A stretch of 64,000 nucleotides of DNA from Motacilla alba alba. Its lineage: Eukaryota; Chordata; Aves; Passeriformes; Motacillidae. The notes below the pieces were generated by a model. The model was not told where the DNA came from and made no database searches. It worked only from the letters and a program-made list of their open reading frames with translations. The stretch spans positions 63,859,666 to 63,923,665 of the forward strand of contig NC_052018.1 of the NCBI RefSeq assembly GCF_015832195.1. Reading direction: 5' to 3'. How positions within the stretch are numbered: position 1 is the stretch's first letter; each line of letters opens with the position of its first letter. Shown here piece after piece: positions 36,640-48,171 of this stretch. The position numbers and the translations under genes are program-made.

Positions 36640-39600
36640 CTTGAAAAATATTAAAACATATTGTCAGCTGCTGTGCTGGCAGCACAAATGGCTTTTCATT
36701 TCCTTTTTACTCTGCTCATGGTTTGTATAGGTAACCACCTGGGGATTGCTCTCAGGCACTTCTACAAAGTGCAGTACCAAGAGCCAAATTGAGTTTTACC
36801 AAAGAAAATCACAAATTCTGTCATTTCTTAGGAAAAAAAATACTGGCTTTTTTATCTTTGGCAACTCTCAATTTTAAAAGGACCAAAACCAACCAAATTA
36901 AAAACATTATCTGGAACAAAGATAATCTGTGATGGACTCAATCAAAAATGCAACTTGAACCCCTTAACACAGCTGCATGGCTCTAAGGGTAAGAATGCAA
37001 ATCCTTCTCCAATCAACAAAACAACCTAGCTGTTGGTCCAATTGCTTCCACTGGAATTGCTGGCAAAATTCCAGTGGAGGTAAAATTGAGCATGGCCATG
37101 GCAACCCTAAACTGAGAATGACTTTTTATGAGTGCTGCTCAACTGCAGCAGAAAAAACTCATGATATGCTCTATGCTTGTCTTTCCATGATAGTTAAGAT
37201 GCAGCCATTTGAGGATTTTCTAGTATGGATCCCAAGTTGCTCCCACAAGAGAAAAACAAGCAGCGCTAAACAAGAGGAAGATTTTGAGAAGTTCACACTT
37301 ACTTCTGGCTGCCTCACCAGCTGTTCTTCTGTCCTCCTGGCTTCTTGGAATCGCTGGTTCTGGGCTATAATGAAGCAGTTCTGGCAGTACCCCTCGAGCA
37401 TGGTGCTGCCCAGGGTGCCGCAGTCGCGCCGCTGGCAGGACACCGTGTTACGGAAGCCGGCAGCCGAGCTCCCCGTCTGAGCCGCTGCTGAAGACTTCCT
37501 CTGAGATCTCCTTTGGTGGCGTAGCAAAACACTGTCTATAAAGCAAAGCATGAACAGGAGAGGATTGAATGTGCCCAACAGATCTAATGACCCAAAGCAG
37601 CTACAAAAAGCTCCCCACCTTAAAAATGAAAACAAATTAAAAAGATCAACTAGCCTCAAACAGGTATCTGCCTACCTGCTGCAATCCTACAACTCCAACC
37701 TGGGAATAAAGTGCTGTGGATTTGGGCACTGAACAGAACAGGAATAACTATAAATGGGTTTTTGACAATCCTGAGACTCCCCCAGTTGGTAAATCTTTCT
37801 TCATATTACATACATAAGCATGCTAATGTAGCCTGACTTTCATATAAGTTGTTGAAACAGATGATTTGGGAAAAACTCGCTCTAAGTGGGAAACCTAGAT
37901 CACACTGAAGTCAAGACAAATTTCACCTTTGACTTCACTTTGACTGTCGTCTGTGACCTACCCATTTCAGCCTCCCCCATTTCAGTCACATCAGACAATT
38001 GAAATACAGAGGTACAGAGCATAAGGGGGAAAAGTACATTATACTTTTTAGTCTCATGAAGCAATCTTATATGTTCCACAATCAGAAGGAAAAAAAAAAT
38101 CATTGTGAGCAATGCTGGAAAATAAGGTATTGCAAGCTGGCACAGAAGTTCCCTAATCTGAATGCATGTGGAAAGCTCAGTGTTTTGAAAGATGTCTCTG
38201 CCAACAGCAGGGGGGTTGAATTAGATGATCTTTAAAGGTCCCTTCCAACCCAACCTATTCCATGTCTCTTTATCTGTATCGGCAAACTTACCAGCAATAA
38301 AATAGTCTGAAGAGATAAGTAATAATGTTCTCTTATATACGCCTTTCAGGCTCTATACCTAAGGGCTCTTTACTGTGAAGCAGGGCAGTGGCATGAAAGC
38401 TGAAGATTTCATGCTGTGATTTATTCACAGACTATTGCCTTTTTGAAAGTCAGTCTTTAAACACGTGCATGCACATGCAGGGTATTACCAAGGAAGATTT
38501 CAAGGTAGAGTATACCAACACGCTCCAAAGCTCTCCAAAATACAAGCTAATTACCTACAGTCAAATTCTACTTGCTCTGCTTGTCAAGACAAGTACAGTG
38601 GTTACTCCAGAGCATTATACCTGTTAGATCCAGAACAGATAGAGATCTACACAGTATTCAAGGCTTTTAAAACACCTTGCTAACATAACTGATTTTCAGT
38701 ACCTTCCATACATTTACAGCATTTCCTTCACTGACCTCTACAACTTGTCTAGCTGTGAAGACAATTCATACCAAACCATGATTGCAGTGGATGATGGGGA
38801 GGTATCAAAAGCCACCCCCTCTTAAGATTTGCTTCCATCAAAGCTGAAAGGAAGTTTTACAAGAGATTTCACAGATTTCTCACACAGCTGCCATGTGCCC
38901 CTTTATGGTATGCTGGTTTTGGCTGGAGTAAAGTTAATTTTCTTCACAGTGGCTGGTATGGGGCTGTGTTTTGGATTTGTACTGAGCACAAGGTTGATAA
39001 TATTGAGATGTTTTTGTTATTGCTGAGCAGGGCTTACAGAGTGCCAAGGCATATTCTGCTTTTCACACTGCCCTGCTGGCAAGGGTGCATGGGAGAAGAC
39101 ACAGCCTGAACACCTGCCTGCCCATGGCAAGTAATGAATTCTTTGTTTTGCTTTACTTGTGTATGCAGTTTTTGCTTTTCCTATTAAACTCTCTTTATCC
39201 CAACCCATGAGTTCTCTAGCTTTTACGTTTTCTATTCTCTACCTGAGCCCGCTGGTGGGAGAGTATGTGAGCAGCTGTGTGGGGCTTAGTTGCTGGCTGG
39301 GGTTAAACCACGACAATGGGATAATAACAGACAGAAAATCACCTTCTCCTCACACTGTTTTCATCACCACCTGCCCTTTTACCACCCAGTACACACAAAA
39401 CTTCACAGTTCAAGGAGGCTGATCTGCAGCCAAAGTGTGTCAGAACTCACTCCATCTCCACTTACCATGGTTTTCCCTGTACTCAAAGAAACACAGTGTG
39501 CAAAAGCCCTCATTTTGTGATGTCCCAAAAAACTTGCAACCAGGTTTTCTACAGAGGTTGCCTCCCCTGTTCTCCTCAGGAGGCAGTGCTGGTGGCGGGG

Positions 39601-42600
39601 GCTCCTTGCCATGGCTGTTGGGAGCCTGATGGCAGGAGTGCTGGTGGAGGATCTGTGAGATCTGGGACGGGTCAGATGTTGATCTCTGGTGGCAGGTGGG
39701 CAGGAAAGCAGGACTGCCATTTGGGGGCTGCTCTGTAGACCTTTTGAAGCAAGTGCTGCATATACCATTGAAGGTCCTCTTGGCCTTTTGGCGGCACATT
39801 TTGCATGTGGCGTAGTCTAAGTGTCTCTGGTCATCCAAGTTGTTGCAGGGACTGAGCTGTCTGGAGTTGTAGCAGCGTTCACACAACCCATTGTGTTGCA
39901 CATTCAATGTGAAGGGACAGTCTGGGGTCCTGCACTTCATGGCTGTGGTTTCACTGTACAGGAAAAGGCTTGGAGCGGTCGGAGGCGCAGAGCGAGGCTC
40001 TGTTACAGGCCCTTCAGATGTCCATCCCCCAGGTTCACAAATATCCCCACGGGAGGAGCCTGACCCAGCTGCCTTCAGCTTCTCAGGTGCTGCTTTGGAG
40101 GTCTGCTTTCTTCCTTTGTTTCCTTGGGACCTCTGCTCAAAGCATTCGTGGCAGTAGGGCTGGGTGTTCACAGACATGTAGAAAGGGCAATTTGGCGTTT
40201 CACATTTCATCTGTAAGAGGGAGAGCTGGGAAAGTGACAGATCCTGTCTGTTCCTGGAACATGTCTCTCTTCTAGCAGGTTCAGCATTTTCCTGCCACTT
40301 CTTGTACTCATGCTGTACCAGTTGAAAGTAATCTTCCACGAGGTTTATTTCTTTGGGTAGGTTGCCTTCATCTAACCTGACAACCAAAAAAGGAAGATTG
40401 CATCAGTGGTTGAAAAGAGCAGATGGTGGGGGTGGAAGCAAATACAAGCAACGTGGGAAGGAAATGTAGATTTAATGCACATCCATATTACTCAGAAGAT
40501 CTGGGATGTTACACTGTTGCTGTAAATGGAAATAATTTTAAAAGCAGGTGTTCAGTGATGGAGACTTTCACATCTGAAATAAATATCCTGACACAATGCT
40601 AAACAAGAAGTATTCTTAAAAGGTTAAGTGAGGGTTTTCTGTCTAAGAGCTGTTTGCATAAAGAATATGGGAAATCTCTCAGAAGCAGAAATGGTGAATT
40701 CCCTCAAATGGTGAATTTCTCTGAGGATCAGCGCTCAACTAAGCAGAGGTTAGAGTAGAAAGACCCCTTTCTTCACCAACCCACACTAAGAACAAGCCCT
40801 TCCTACAGTGGGCTAAGCATTTCACGATGCAGTTTATCATGAAGTCTGCTCCTTGTTCTGCCCTGTTGGGTCTGTATCTACCAGCAGAATTCTTCTAACA
40901 AACTGTGGGGCTTCAGCATGGCATGTGCAATGCTAGCATCTATCATACCATCCTTACTGCCTCCAGCTGCAGGGAAAACTCTACACTGGAGCTTCACCAT
41001 GCCACAGTTGGTAGGATGAGGAGCTAATATTTCTGGCAATACTCCAGAACACATCTAGGCAAAGCAACTAGGGAAGCTCAAGTGGTAGCCTTTACGTGTG
41101 CTTACATGCTATGGGTAGGAGGACTTTAATTTTCAAGGCCCCTACACCAGAACCAGCCAACAGCACATGAAGATTCCTTTCCGTGTGGTAGTGGAAGCAA
41201 AGACAGAGGATACAGGGAGTTACTCCCCTCCATCAGGTCTGAGGGGACTGGTTAGGCATCACTGCCAGTGTCCACTGAATATGAGAAGCTGATGCCAGCT
41301 GCTCCCTGCATGTTACTGATGCTCAGCCATCAGGGGGACCAGCAGAGATACTGGTTCCTCCACTGGCCACAGCTTCCTGCCTGCTGCCACACGGAACAGC
41401 CCAGGGTGTTGAGGCATCTGTGCTCAGAATATACTGCCAAGTATATTCTTGGGCAGGCCAAGGGCAGCCAAAATAATACCAACTGCACACTATGCAATAT
41501 GCCCTTACACAAAGCACAAGAGCTTGGGCTGACTAGTTCCTGCATTTAACTACTTTTCAGCCAGCCTCCTATGTAATCCAAGTCAGTGAAACTGATCAAA
41601 TGGATTTTTTCTTCTAAAATGCTAGTTTCAGTATGCTAAATCTGAACACATTTTTGCCTTTAAATTTGAGACTGGCCTCAGCTCATACTACTTCAAAACA
41701 TATCGACAGTAATGCCGATGTTTCATATTTCAGGTAGTAAACACATGGGCCACCTAGGAAGGAAGAAAAGACCAAAAGAACACACTGGGCTGCCCAACTT
41801 GTCCCACCTCTGCAAGTAAGATAACTTTGAGGAAACAGGAATGACACTCACTTTGCAGCATTAATTAAATGAGTTGTACCATGATCCCAGCCTTGCACTG
41901 GAATTTCAATCAATATCAAGTAGTCTTTTAGCAGCTGCTCTTTCTCCCTCTCTTCTGCATCTGTCAGAAAGTGCACATTCAAATCCTCAAATCTGCCTTG
42001 CTCCCTGGTGACCAGAGGGACAGCCCGGATTTCTGTGGGGAAACAAGATGGATTAGCACATACACACACATATATATATATATGTGTGTGTGTGTTTATA
42101 TATGTATATTTACACAAACATAACCAGCCAGTTAGGAATAACCATAAAATGCAACACATGGAGATACCACCACTAAATTTTTGAGAGAGAGGAGAACAGC
42201 TGGGCAGAGCAAGGAGTTTCTGCATGGTACCACTGGGGGAGGTCGCAGACACAGCTACATCACAAACTTAGCTCCAATCCCACGGTAGTTTTAATGTCCC
42301 CATAGCAACTATCTTCTCCACTTGAACAGGATTGTAGATCTTTGTTATGCCTTTTGGTGGGATGATGCTGTAACCTGAACCTAGAGAACTGCTGTCCTCT
42401 CAGAAGAGATGCATTAAAAATAGTAAAGCATATATTTCATTATTCCTGACAGGCAGTGGTATCCTGCTGTGAGACTGCATCCTTGAAAGCTTTTCTCTTA
42501 TGATGTGGAAAGGAGGCCAGAACACAATAAAGCAGAGGTTACCCTCTGACCAATTCCAGCCTACAAGCAGGTGAGCTGCACTCTACTTTCAACCAATATC

Positions 42601-45600
42601 TTGAAGGTAACCTTTAGTTTCTACTCAGATTCACAGACAAAACTATTTCTACTCACATTTTAGGAATATATTTCAAATTAATCTAATTTAACTTTAAAAA
42701 TGCAAATCTAAATCAGATCATATTTCAAATGCTTTATCAGCACAGTGGTTTTGAAGAAGTAACATAAATACCAAACAACGTAATTGAAAAATACCTGGCC
42801 CGCTGTCCTTCAGAGTCACCAGTGGTGTAAAATGCATGTTGTCATAGCCAAGCACAATTGGGTATCTGTAGCATTCTTCAGCTGGCCACAGGAGAGGCAA
42901 GTAAACACCACCAACATTCAGAGGAGCAAAACTGGAGCCTGACTCTAAGCTTCTAACCACTTTATCTGCATAAAGAAGAAAAAGAAAACACAAATAAGTA
43001 TGTGCTACTTATAAAAAGAGATATAAAATATATGCTGGGGGTTTTATAATAATTTCTGAAAACACCATGTTCTGAAATGCATCTACCTGAAAACAACAAC
43101 TGTTGACTAAGATTACTAACACAGCACAAGAGTAACACAGTGGGATGACTGGCCAGGCAACTCACCTGCAAGGACAATAACTGGCCTTCGGAGGATGTTA
43201 GCAAGGATGAAGATGTGGATTTCTTCCAGCGCATTATAGGGAAGTCTATTTCGAGCCCCAGAGATTTCTGGGGAGGTCATTTCAATGAGGTATTCCCACT
43301 CCTCCTCCCAGTTCTGAGGAAAGAAACAGTTGTCACCAATGGTTCAAAGACATGGAGGTCAGGAACCAGCTGCAGCACAGCAGTGCTCAAATAATCACAT
43401 TTTCCTATTTCCTCCAAAGGAAGACTATTTCTGCTCTCCAGTAATGACAGAATCCATGAAGCCACAAAGCAAACAGAATGAGCAAGGCAACGCTGGCAAG
43501 CACTCAGAAAACAGCACCACTCCCTCAGGCTGCCTTACCCGGGTGTCATAATGGAGTCCTGTTTCTACAAACTCCTGGGATTTAATAGCCTCCCGCTGCC
43601 AGCGGAGCTTGAAGTTCCGTGTGTCAATCTCCCTGAGAGCACTAAACAACGTTTTTCTTAAGACAAGGTCGATATCTTCAATACCCCACATGTACTGCGA
43701 TGCAGCATGCATAAGGCAATTTCCATCACCTGGGAAAAAAAAGAGTGCATTATTTTCAAAAGGCTACTTAAATAAAATGCCACAAGCCTGTGGGACGTAG
43801 AATTACACCACACATATGCATATTCCCTGTGCACTTCTCTCTAAGCCTCAGACAGAAGGGTTGTAAAGAAGGAGGACAGAGTTATGGTTTCTGTTCAGAG
43901 ATAGAAAGAAAAAACTTCCCTCCCTACTGGTTTTGTCTCTGCACCAGTCCAAGTTAAGCTGTCATGCAGCAATGCCCCTTCCCTATCTTACTTACCTTTG
44001 ACTGATATCACAAACTAAATTTTGGGGTCAACTACTAATGTCAAACACAGCTGAAATAGCTTTTTAAACACAACAAAGTCATCTTTAAATTACAAAAAAA
44101 AACCAAAAGTAAATCTCCCTCATTTGGGTGTTTATACAAATATACACCCAACGGCATGAGGTTGAGATAATGGAAACCATTAAGAAAATATTATAGTAAC
44201 ACCAAGCCTCATACCTCCTGATGAGCACTGCTTGGCATTTGGCTGTGCTTGATGGAATTGTAAAAAGTAATGAGACAGAAAGGGAATGGCAGGTGATTTA
44301 CGTAAAGCAATAGGAACACCTCTGGCCTTCCTCTCAGAAATGATTGTGTGTTGGGTTGCTACATATATTATTTAGAGGGCTGATTTTAAAACACAAAATT
44401 GTGTAAATGAAAATAGAATCACTGTTTTTCATTGACTTAATCTCCTTGCATTGAAAAATTCCTCTTTACAGGTAGGAAGGATTGTGATATTCTGCAGTTT
44501 CAGAGGGGAAACTGAGAATCAGAGGAGATAACTAACTTAATTAAAAGGTGTGACAAGAATACATCTATGTCTGGGTTTCAAATTCTATCTCTAGTCATCT
44601 TCTTCAAAAGGGGATGTCTCCCCTGAAAGGGAGGCATCAAGAATCATTACTCTCACATCCTCAGATGCAAAACTAGGTCTGATGTCTACCACAGTGGTAA
44701 ACAGATTCACATAATGCTAAGAAACCACAGCAATTTTCTTGGAATAGAAGACATCAACCCTGGTAAAGCTACTAGATTTTTCTCACGTGAAAAAAACCCA
44801 AACAAACCCACCCAAAGAACTCCCACAAAGAATAAACCCAGTTTGCCACATACACGATGAGTTCAATTACACCATTTGTGAACACTTTGGCTATTTATTC
44901 TGTGAAATTGCAGAGAAAAGCCTACAACAGACTCCAGTTCCTGAATAAGATATAATTTGAAATCTACTCAATGCTTCATAAATTGTTATGGGATTGGTGC
45001 ATATCAGGTTCCTGCAACTGCCTTCTATTTTATGAATGCTGTTCTGCAAAGCTTACTTCAATTCTGCAGGCTGCTTACTTGAGCTCAAAAATCAGGGAAC
45101 AACCAAGAAGACAGAAAAACTGACTGTGTTTCCTTCTGACCAAGAAAGATGACATATTAATCCCATTAAAATTTTCCCTTTGCAAAATCTAGAGCAAAGA
45201 TAAGACTAATTTTTTTCTCTCTCTGAGAGCTCACTTTCGGTTCTTTATTTAGAAGCTCTGCCCAAAATTCCTTACACAGCACTTGGAATTCCCCCACACC
45301 GTTTGACTAGCAATTGAGCAACAGTTGTACTTTTTGTTCTGCGGGTGCAGCGTGGCCTCCCTCGGACTTTCCCAGGGGGTGTGGCTGGGCGAGCTGGAAT
45401 GAATGCCAATTCATTATACAAGTGAAATCTCTACAGCCAATAGATGCTGGAATTTTTAAATTAAAAAAAAAAAAAGAAGAAAAAACCCTAACAGTTTCGA
45501 TTTTTATACCTCCTACCACTTTCCTTCTATCTCCATTCAGATGTCTGCAAAGAATTATGTGGTGATGCAAAATGGCTTTTTTAATTAAGAAAACCCCACC

Positions 45601-48171
45601 ACTCCACAGATTCACAAACATATTAGGTAAAATATAAATCAAAAGATCCTGTAGGAGATACTTGCTCTGGTTTCAACAGCTACAACCTTAATCAGAAAAA
45701 ACCCCAGAATCTTCTGAAGAAAGTCCACTATTAACTGAGAGAACTAACATATTCTTCCCATATCTATGGGTTAAGCAGCTACATGTTTAAAAAATATTTT
45801 TCATGCTGCATGGGAGAAAAAAAAAAAAGTTGTTTTCTGGGATAATACAGGGCTTCTCCAAGCTCCTGTACTTCTTTCAGAGATCCTCTCCCACAGTCCA
45901 ATCTACCTTCTTTCTCCTACAAAGGTCCTTCTATGCAACTACTTTGCATAACCCACAGGTTTCCAAAGCCACTCCTCCTCATACACTTAATGACCCTGAA
46001 GCACTGAACTGAAGCCAAGTTCTTTGTCTGCTCAGTGTATGGGGAGACCACAAATCTTACTTTGACTTCCCTCAACCTGCCCTAATATTTCAGCACCTCG
46101 TACGCCTGCTCATGGGTGCGATCCAAATCCACACTACTCCCATGTGTAACGCTGGCCGATGGTCATGAGACAAAGAAGGAGGGCAGTGCTGCTGAATGTA
46201 ATGTGGTCACCAACAAGGGTCTGTCCAGGCAGCATTAACCCCTGCAGGATTTGTATCGACTGGAGATGGGGGATTATAAAACTGTTACTCTTTGCCCTGG
46301 GCAAAAATTGTGCACATTGTCCATTTTCCTAGAAAATCTGTCCGAGTGAAATTTTTAAGATGCAATACTTGGAGTGATGTTACCTTCCCAGTGCGCACAA
46401 AGCCTGCCCTGGCTGCAACTCTGGTCCTTCCAAAGCTTACAATTCCGTGACTTCTGTGCACACCGCTAATTGCGGTCATGAGAATTTTACACCAATGCAG
46501 AGGCAGCCCAAAAAGCCCACCAGCCTCTACAACAGTTACAGACATGCACATCAGCATCAGGCTTTAGGTTGAGCAGTGACATCCACTCAGTGGGTCTGCT
46601 TTTATGGCTTCTGTACAACACAGCTGTGTACAGTCAGACTGAGAAATATGGCAGAACTTGGAAAGAACAAAATGTGGACTAGGAAGATAAGGGCAATGTG
46701 TATACAAGCAGATATGAAAAGAAGCAAACCCAGAACACAACGTGGACTTCAACAATGCTGCAGGTCCACCACACCCAGTGTTTCTATAACTGCTGTGATC
46801 TGCTCCTTGAGCAAAGAGTAAGTATTTTTCATCTTCTTGAAGTCCTCACTGTCTTAGTCTATTGTTCCTGGTTAGGGGCAACCTGTGCTGTAAGGAATCC
46901 CGAGTCCAAGTTTGCAGCTGCGTGACCATAAGTCATAGCCATTACTGAATCTTTCCTCCACTGAATGCAAAATGCCCATGACTCTTACAGTCATGTGCAA
47001 AGGTTTCCTGCTCAGAACTGTGGACAAATATAACCTGTTCAGGAAATCTTGGCACTACTGCTGTGCCTTTTCATTTGTAGCACTTGATGCAACACACACA
47101 CAGAGTAACCCAAAAGCCAAGTCCTGAAACCAGCACTGACTGTTAAAAGAAAAGGGCACTGCAAAATTTGTGTTGCATGAAGATGGGTGTCAGTCACACA
47201 CATGGGACTTACCAGTGGGCCCTGAGGGAAGGCAAGAGCTGGAAAACCCAGGCACGGAGCTGAGGATGAGGGAGCAGCCCTAGCATGAGGCGCTGACCCC
47301 AGGGACAGCAGTGTCAGGTTCCCGGGAGGCTCCATGTTCTGAGTGCTATTGCCATCACTGTTGTTAAAGCTGGATCAGCAAGCAAGCATTGCCTGCCAGC
47401 TACAACAGCAGGGCTTATTGGAAGGATATTTGCTTCTGCTAAATATACATGGGAATGCATCCCTGGTCACTCAAAGCATCTGAAGGCTCCTCTTGCCTGG
47501 CATTAAAGGATGTTTGGCACTTCCGATGAGGCAGCCAACATGTAGCAGCCAGATTCATGGGAAGGCTGTAGGTTCCAAATCAAGTTTCCCTGCCTTGTTC
47601 TTAACTCTGAAGTGCCACAGGTTACTGATATTATGAAAATATCTGTGAAATTTCTACAATATTCACCTACTGTGGTATGGGCAAGGGTCTGTTACAGCCT
47701 CAGGACAGCCCATCATGTGGAAAGAATTTTAATTTCAAAACAGATTGAAAGGCAACACATTTTTAAAGCCATGTGCTTCTGTTTCAGTAATGTGAACTCA
47801 GATGCTATTAATAAAGGTGCTACATTTGTATGACCTCTTCTACTGTGAGTGCAAAGACCTGCTCAAAACTTACCATTAGTCTTCAAAGGAACAAGTCTCC
47901 GAACTTCCCTGCACCAGTTGAGCTTCCTGTGGCGCTCCAGTGAAGTCTGGGTAGCCTGGTCAGTCAGGGACTTCTGAAGCATTTCCCGAAACTGGGGACA
48001 AAACTGGCACATTCTGAACATTTCTATGGTGTATCTGTGCATAGTCCTGAAGTGATGAATTATTCCACTGGGAGGTTTGACTAGATCCTCAGGTGTCCTC
48101 TCTCTGATCTTCATAGCCTTCAGCATATTGCTCTGATACAAAGCTTGAGGAAGGATGTGTTGGCCAGCCAT
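36355..48171 (-). CDS. TNFAIP3: TNFAIP3 (A20): ubiquitin-editing enzyme, OTU deubiquitinase with seven A20 zinc fingers; 8 coding exons, 805 aa
   Basis: A20 is a cytoplasmic ubiquitin-editing enzyme. It removes or edits ubiquitin chains on signalling proteins such as RIPK1 and TRAF6, and so ends NF-kappaB signalling and limits cell death. Coding exons (high to low): 48171-47874, 43729-43539, 43313-43166, 42965-42795, 42032-41852, 40376-39466, 37535-37303 and 36639-36355. Every intron is GT-AG and the lengths sum to 805 codons plus TAG. The OTU domain fills about the first 370 residues. The catalytic triad is visible: Asp71, Cys104 in DGNC, and His257 in MHF, each one higher than in human because of one extra N-terminal residue. 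Zinc fingers (Cys-x4-Cys or Cys-x2-Cys starts) begin near C388, C478, C521, C605, C667, C732 and C777. Ser382 corresponds to the IKK-phosphorylated Ser381 of human A20. Human A20 has 790 residues. There is no frameshift or lost metal ligand. Identification is close to certain from long near-identical stretches in exons 3, 5, 6, 8 and 9. Confidence 0.97.
36640..37302 (-). other. TNFAIP3: TNFAIP3 intron 8
   Basis: This 663-base intron lies between finger 5 and fingers 6-7. It contains a short hairpin near 37046-37079 and nothing else that I recognise. Confidence 0.75.
37303..37535 (-). CDS. TNFAIP3: TNFAIP3 exon 8, zinc finger 5
   Basis: The only acceptor that keeps the phase-1 frame open is TTTATAG|ACAGTG. 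The donor is CCAGAA|GTAAGT. The exon starts with the linker [16 protein letters not shown] and continues into finger 5 (C667-C687, with [12 protein letters not shown]) and [15 protein letters not shown]. The 5' part does not resemble the mammalian linker (HFAAASGKVSPTAS). The acceptor is therefore slightly less sure than the others, although frame and phase support it. The exon has 233 bases and ends in phase 0. Confidence 0.92.
38191..38262 (+). mobile_element. CR1 LINE 3' tail fragment
   Basis: The segment GTTGAATTAGATGATCTTT followed by AAGGTCCCTTCCAACCCAA is the typical 3' end of avian CR1 elements. It is only a short, 5'-truncated piece, as usual for CR1. It lies in intron 7 of TNFAIP3, on the opposite strand to the gene. 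Confidence 0.8.
38911..39315 (+). mobile_element. ERVL-like LTR fragment in TNFAIP3 intron 7 (antisense to the gene)
   Basis: The start TGCTGGTTTTGGCTGG and the end GGGTTAAACCACGACA match both ends of a common avian ERVL-type LTR, as does the polyadenylation region (ATTAAACTCTCTTTATCCC). The copy is about 405 bp and seems to lack part of the LTR centre. No viral coding sequence is attached. I see no sure target-site duplication. The family is recognised from memory and not by a search. Confidence 0.75.
39466..40376 (-). CDS. TNFAIP3: TNFAIP3 exon 7, zinc fingers 1-4
   Basis: This 911-base exon starts at TTGTCAG|GTTAGATG and ends at CCATG|GTAAGT in phase 1. It encodes [12 protein letters not shown], the Ser382 regulatory region ([10 protein letters not shown]), and zinc fingers 1 (C388-C408), 2 (C478-C498), 3 (C521-C539, Cys-x2-Cys type) and 4 (C605-C625). 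In mammalian A20, finger 4 binds Lys63-linked ubiquitin. The linkers between fingers 1-2 and 3-4 are diverged and rich in Ser and Pro, as is usual in this family. Confidence 0.96.
40377..41851 (-). other. TNFAIP3: TNFAIP3 intron 6
   Basis: This 1.5-kb intron lies between the last OTU exon and the zinc-finger exon. I see no repeat, exon or conserved motif in it. Confidence 0.7.
41852..42032 (-). CDS. TNFAIP3: TNFAIP3 exon 6, end of OTU domain
   Basis: The acceptor is TTTCCCCACAG|AAATCC and the donor is GCAAA|GTGAGT. The exon encodes [17 protein letters not shown] and [18 protein letters not shown], almost the same as mammalian A20. It has 181 bases and ends in phase 2. A palindromic CA/TA/TG repeat lies about 30 bases upstream of its acceptor, with a good branch-point match (GCTAAT) between them. 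Confidence 0.95.
42033..42794 (-). other. TNFAIP3: TNFAIP3 intron 5 with a CA/TA/TG microsatellite near its 3' end
   Basis: This 762-base intron lies between the catalytic-His exon and the last OTU exon. Its main feature is a dinucleotide repeat just upstream of the branch-point region (42061-42115). Confidence 0.75.
42061..42115. repeat. Palindromic (CA)n(TA)n(TG)n microsatellite
   Basis: CA repeats are followed by TA repeats and then TG repeats, so 42062-42091 is a perfect 30-bp inverted repeat, with a further degenerate TATATGTATATT tail. Such DNA can extrude a cruciform or form Z-DNA, and the RNA can form a hairpin. It ends about 30 bases from the exon 6 acceptor. Confidence 0.9.
42795..42965 (-). 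CDS. TNFAIP3: TNFAIP3 exon 5, catalytic histidine exon
   Basis: The acceptor is TTTATGCAG|ATAAAG and the donor is GGGCCAG|GTATTT. The exon encodes [16 protein letters not shown], the [16 protein letters not shown] loop with catalytic His257, and LVTLKDSGP. It has 171 bases and ends in phase 1, so the junction codon with exon 6 becomes Glu. Confidence 0.95.
43166..43313 (-). CDS. TNFAIP3: TNFAIP3 exon 4, OTU domain
   Basis: The acceptor is TTCCTCAG|AACTGGG and the donor is CTTGCAG|GTGAGT. The exon encodes [12 protein letters not shown] through [21 protein letters not shown], the conserved OTU core before the histidine loop. It has 148 bases and ends in phase 1. Confidence 0.95.
43539..43729 (-). 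CDS. TNFAIP3: TNFAIP3 exon 3, catalytic cysteine exon
   Basis: The acceptor TTCCCAG precedes GTGATGG, and the donor is CCCGG|GTAAGG. The split Gly codon is followed by DGNCLMHA, which carries the nucleophile Cys104 of the OTU protease, then SQYMWG and the KSQEFVETG segment. The exon has 191 bases and ends in phase 0. It lies only 225 bases from exon 4. Confidence 0.95.
43730..47873 (-). other. TNFAIP3: TNFAIP3 intron 2, largest intron
   Basis: This 4.1-kb intron has no recognisable transposon. It holds a small GC-richer patch at 45285-45400 with kappaB-like motifs, and otherwise ordinary AT-rich sequence. Open frames inside it show no A20 homology. Confidence 0.8.

Larger units (their letters stand above)
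37536..39465 (-). other. TNFAIP3: TNFAIP3 intron 7, holding an ERVL-like LTR and a CR1 tail
   Basis: This 1.9-kb intron splits the zinc-finger array between fingers 4 and 5. Nearly a quarter of it is transposon: a CR1 3' tail (38191-38262) and an LTR (38911-39315). Both lie on the plus strand, opposite to the gene. The rest is unremarkable. Confidence 0.8.

Noticed and set aside
39440..39465. Read-through of TNFAIP3 exon 7 to the in-frame stop at 39440
   Set aside because: It would add only a few non-conserved residues past a strong GTAAGT donor. Fingers 5-7 in the next exons show that splicing is the normal path.
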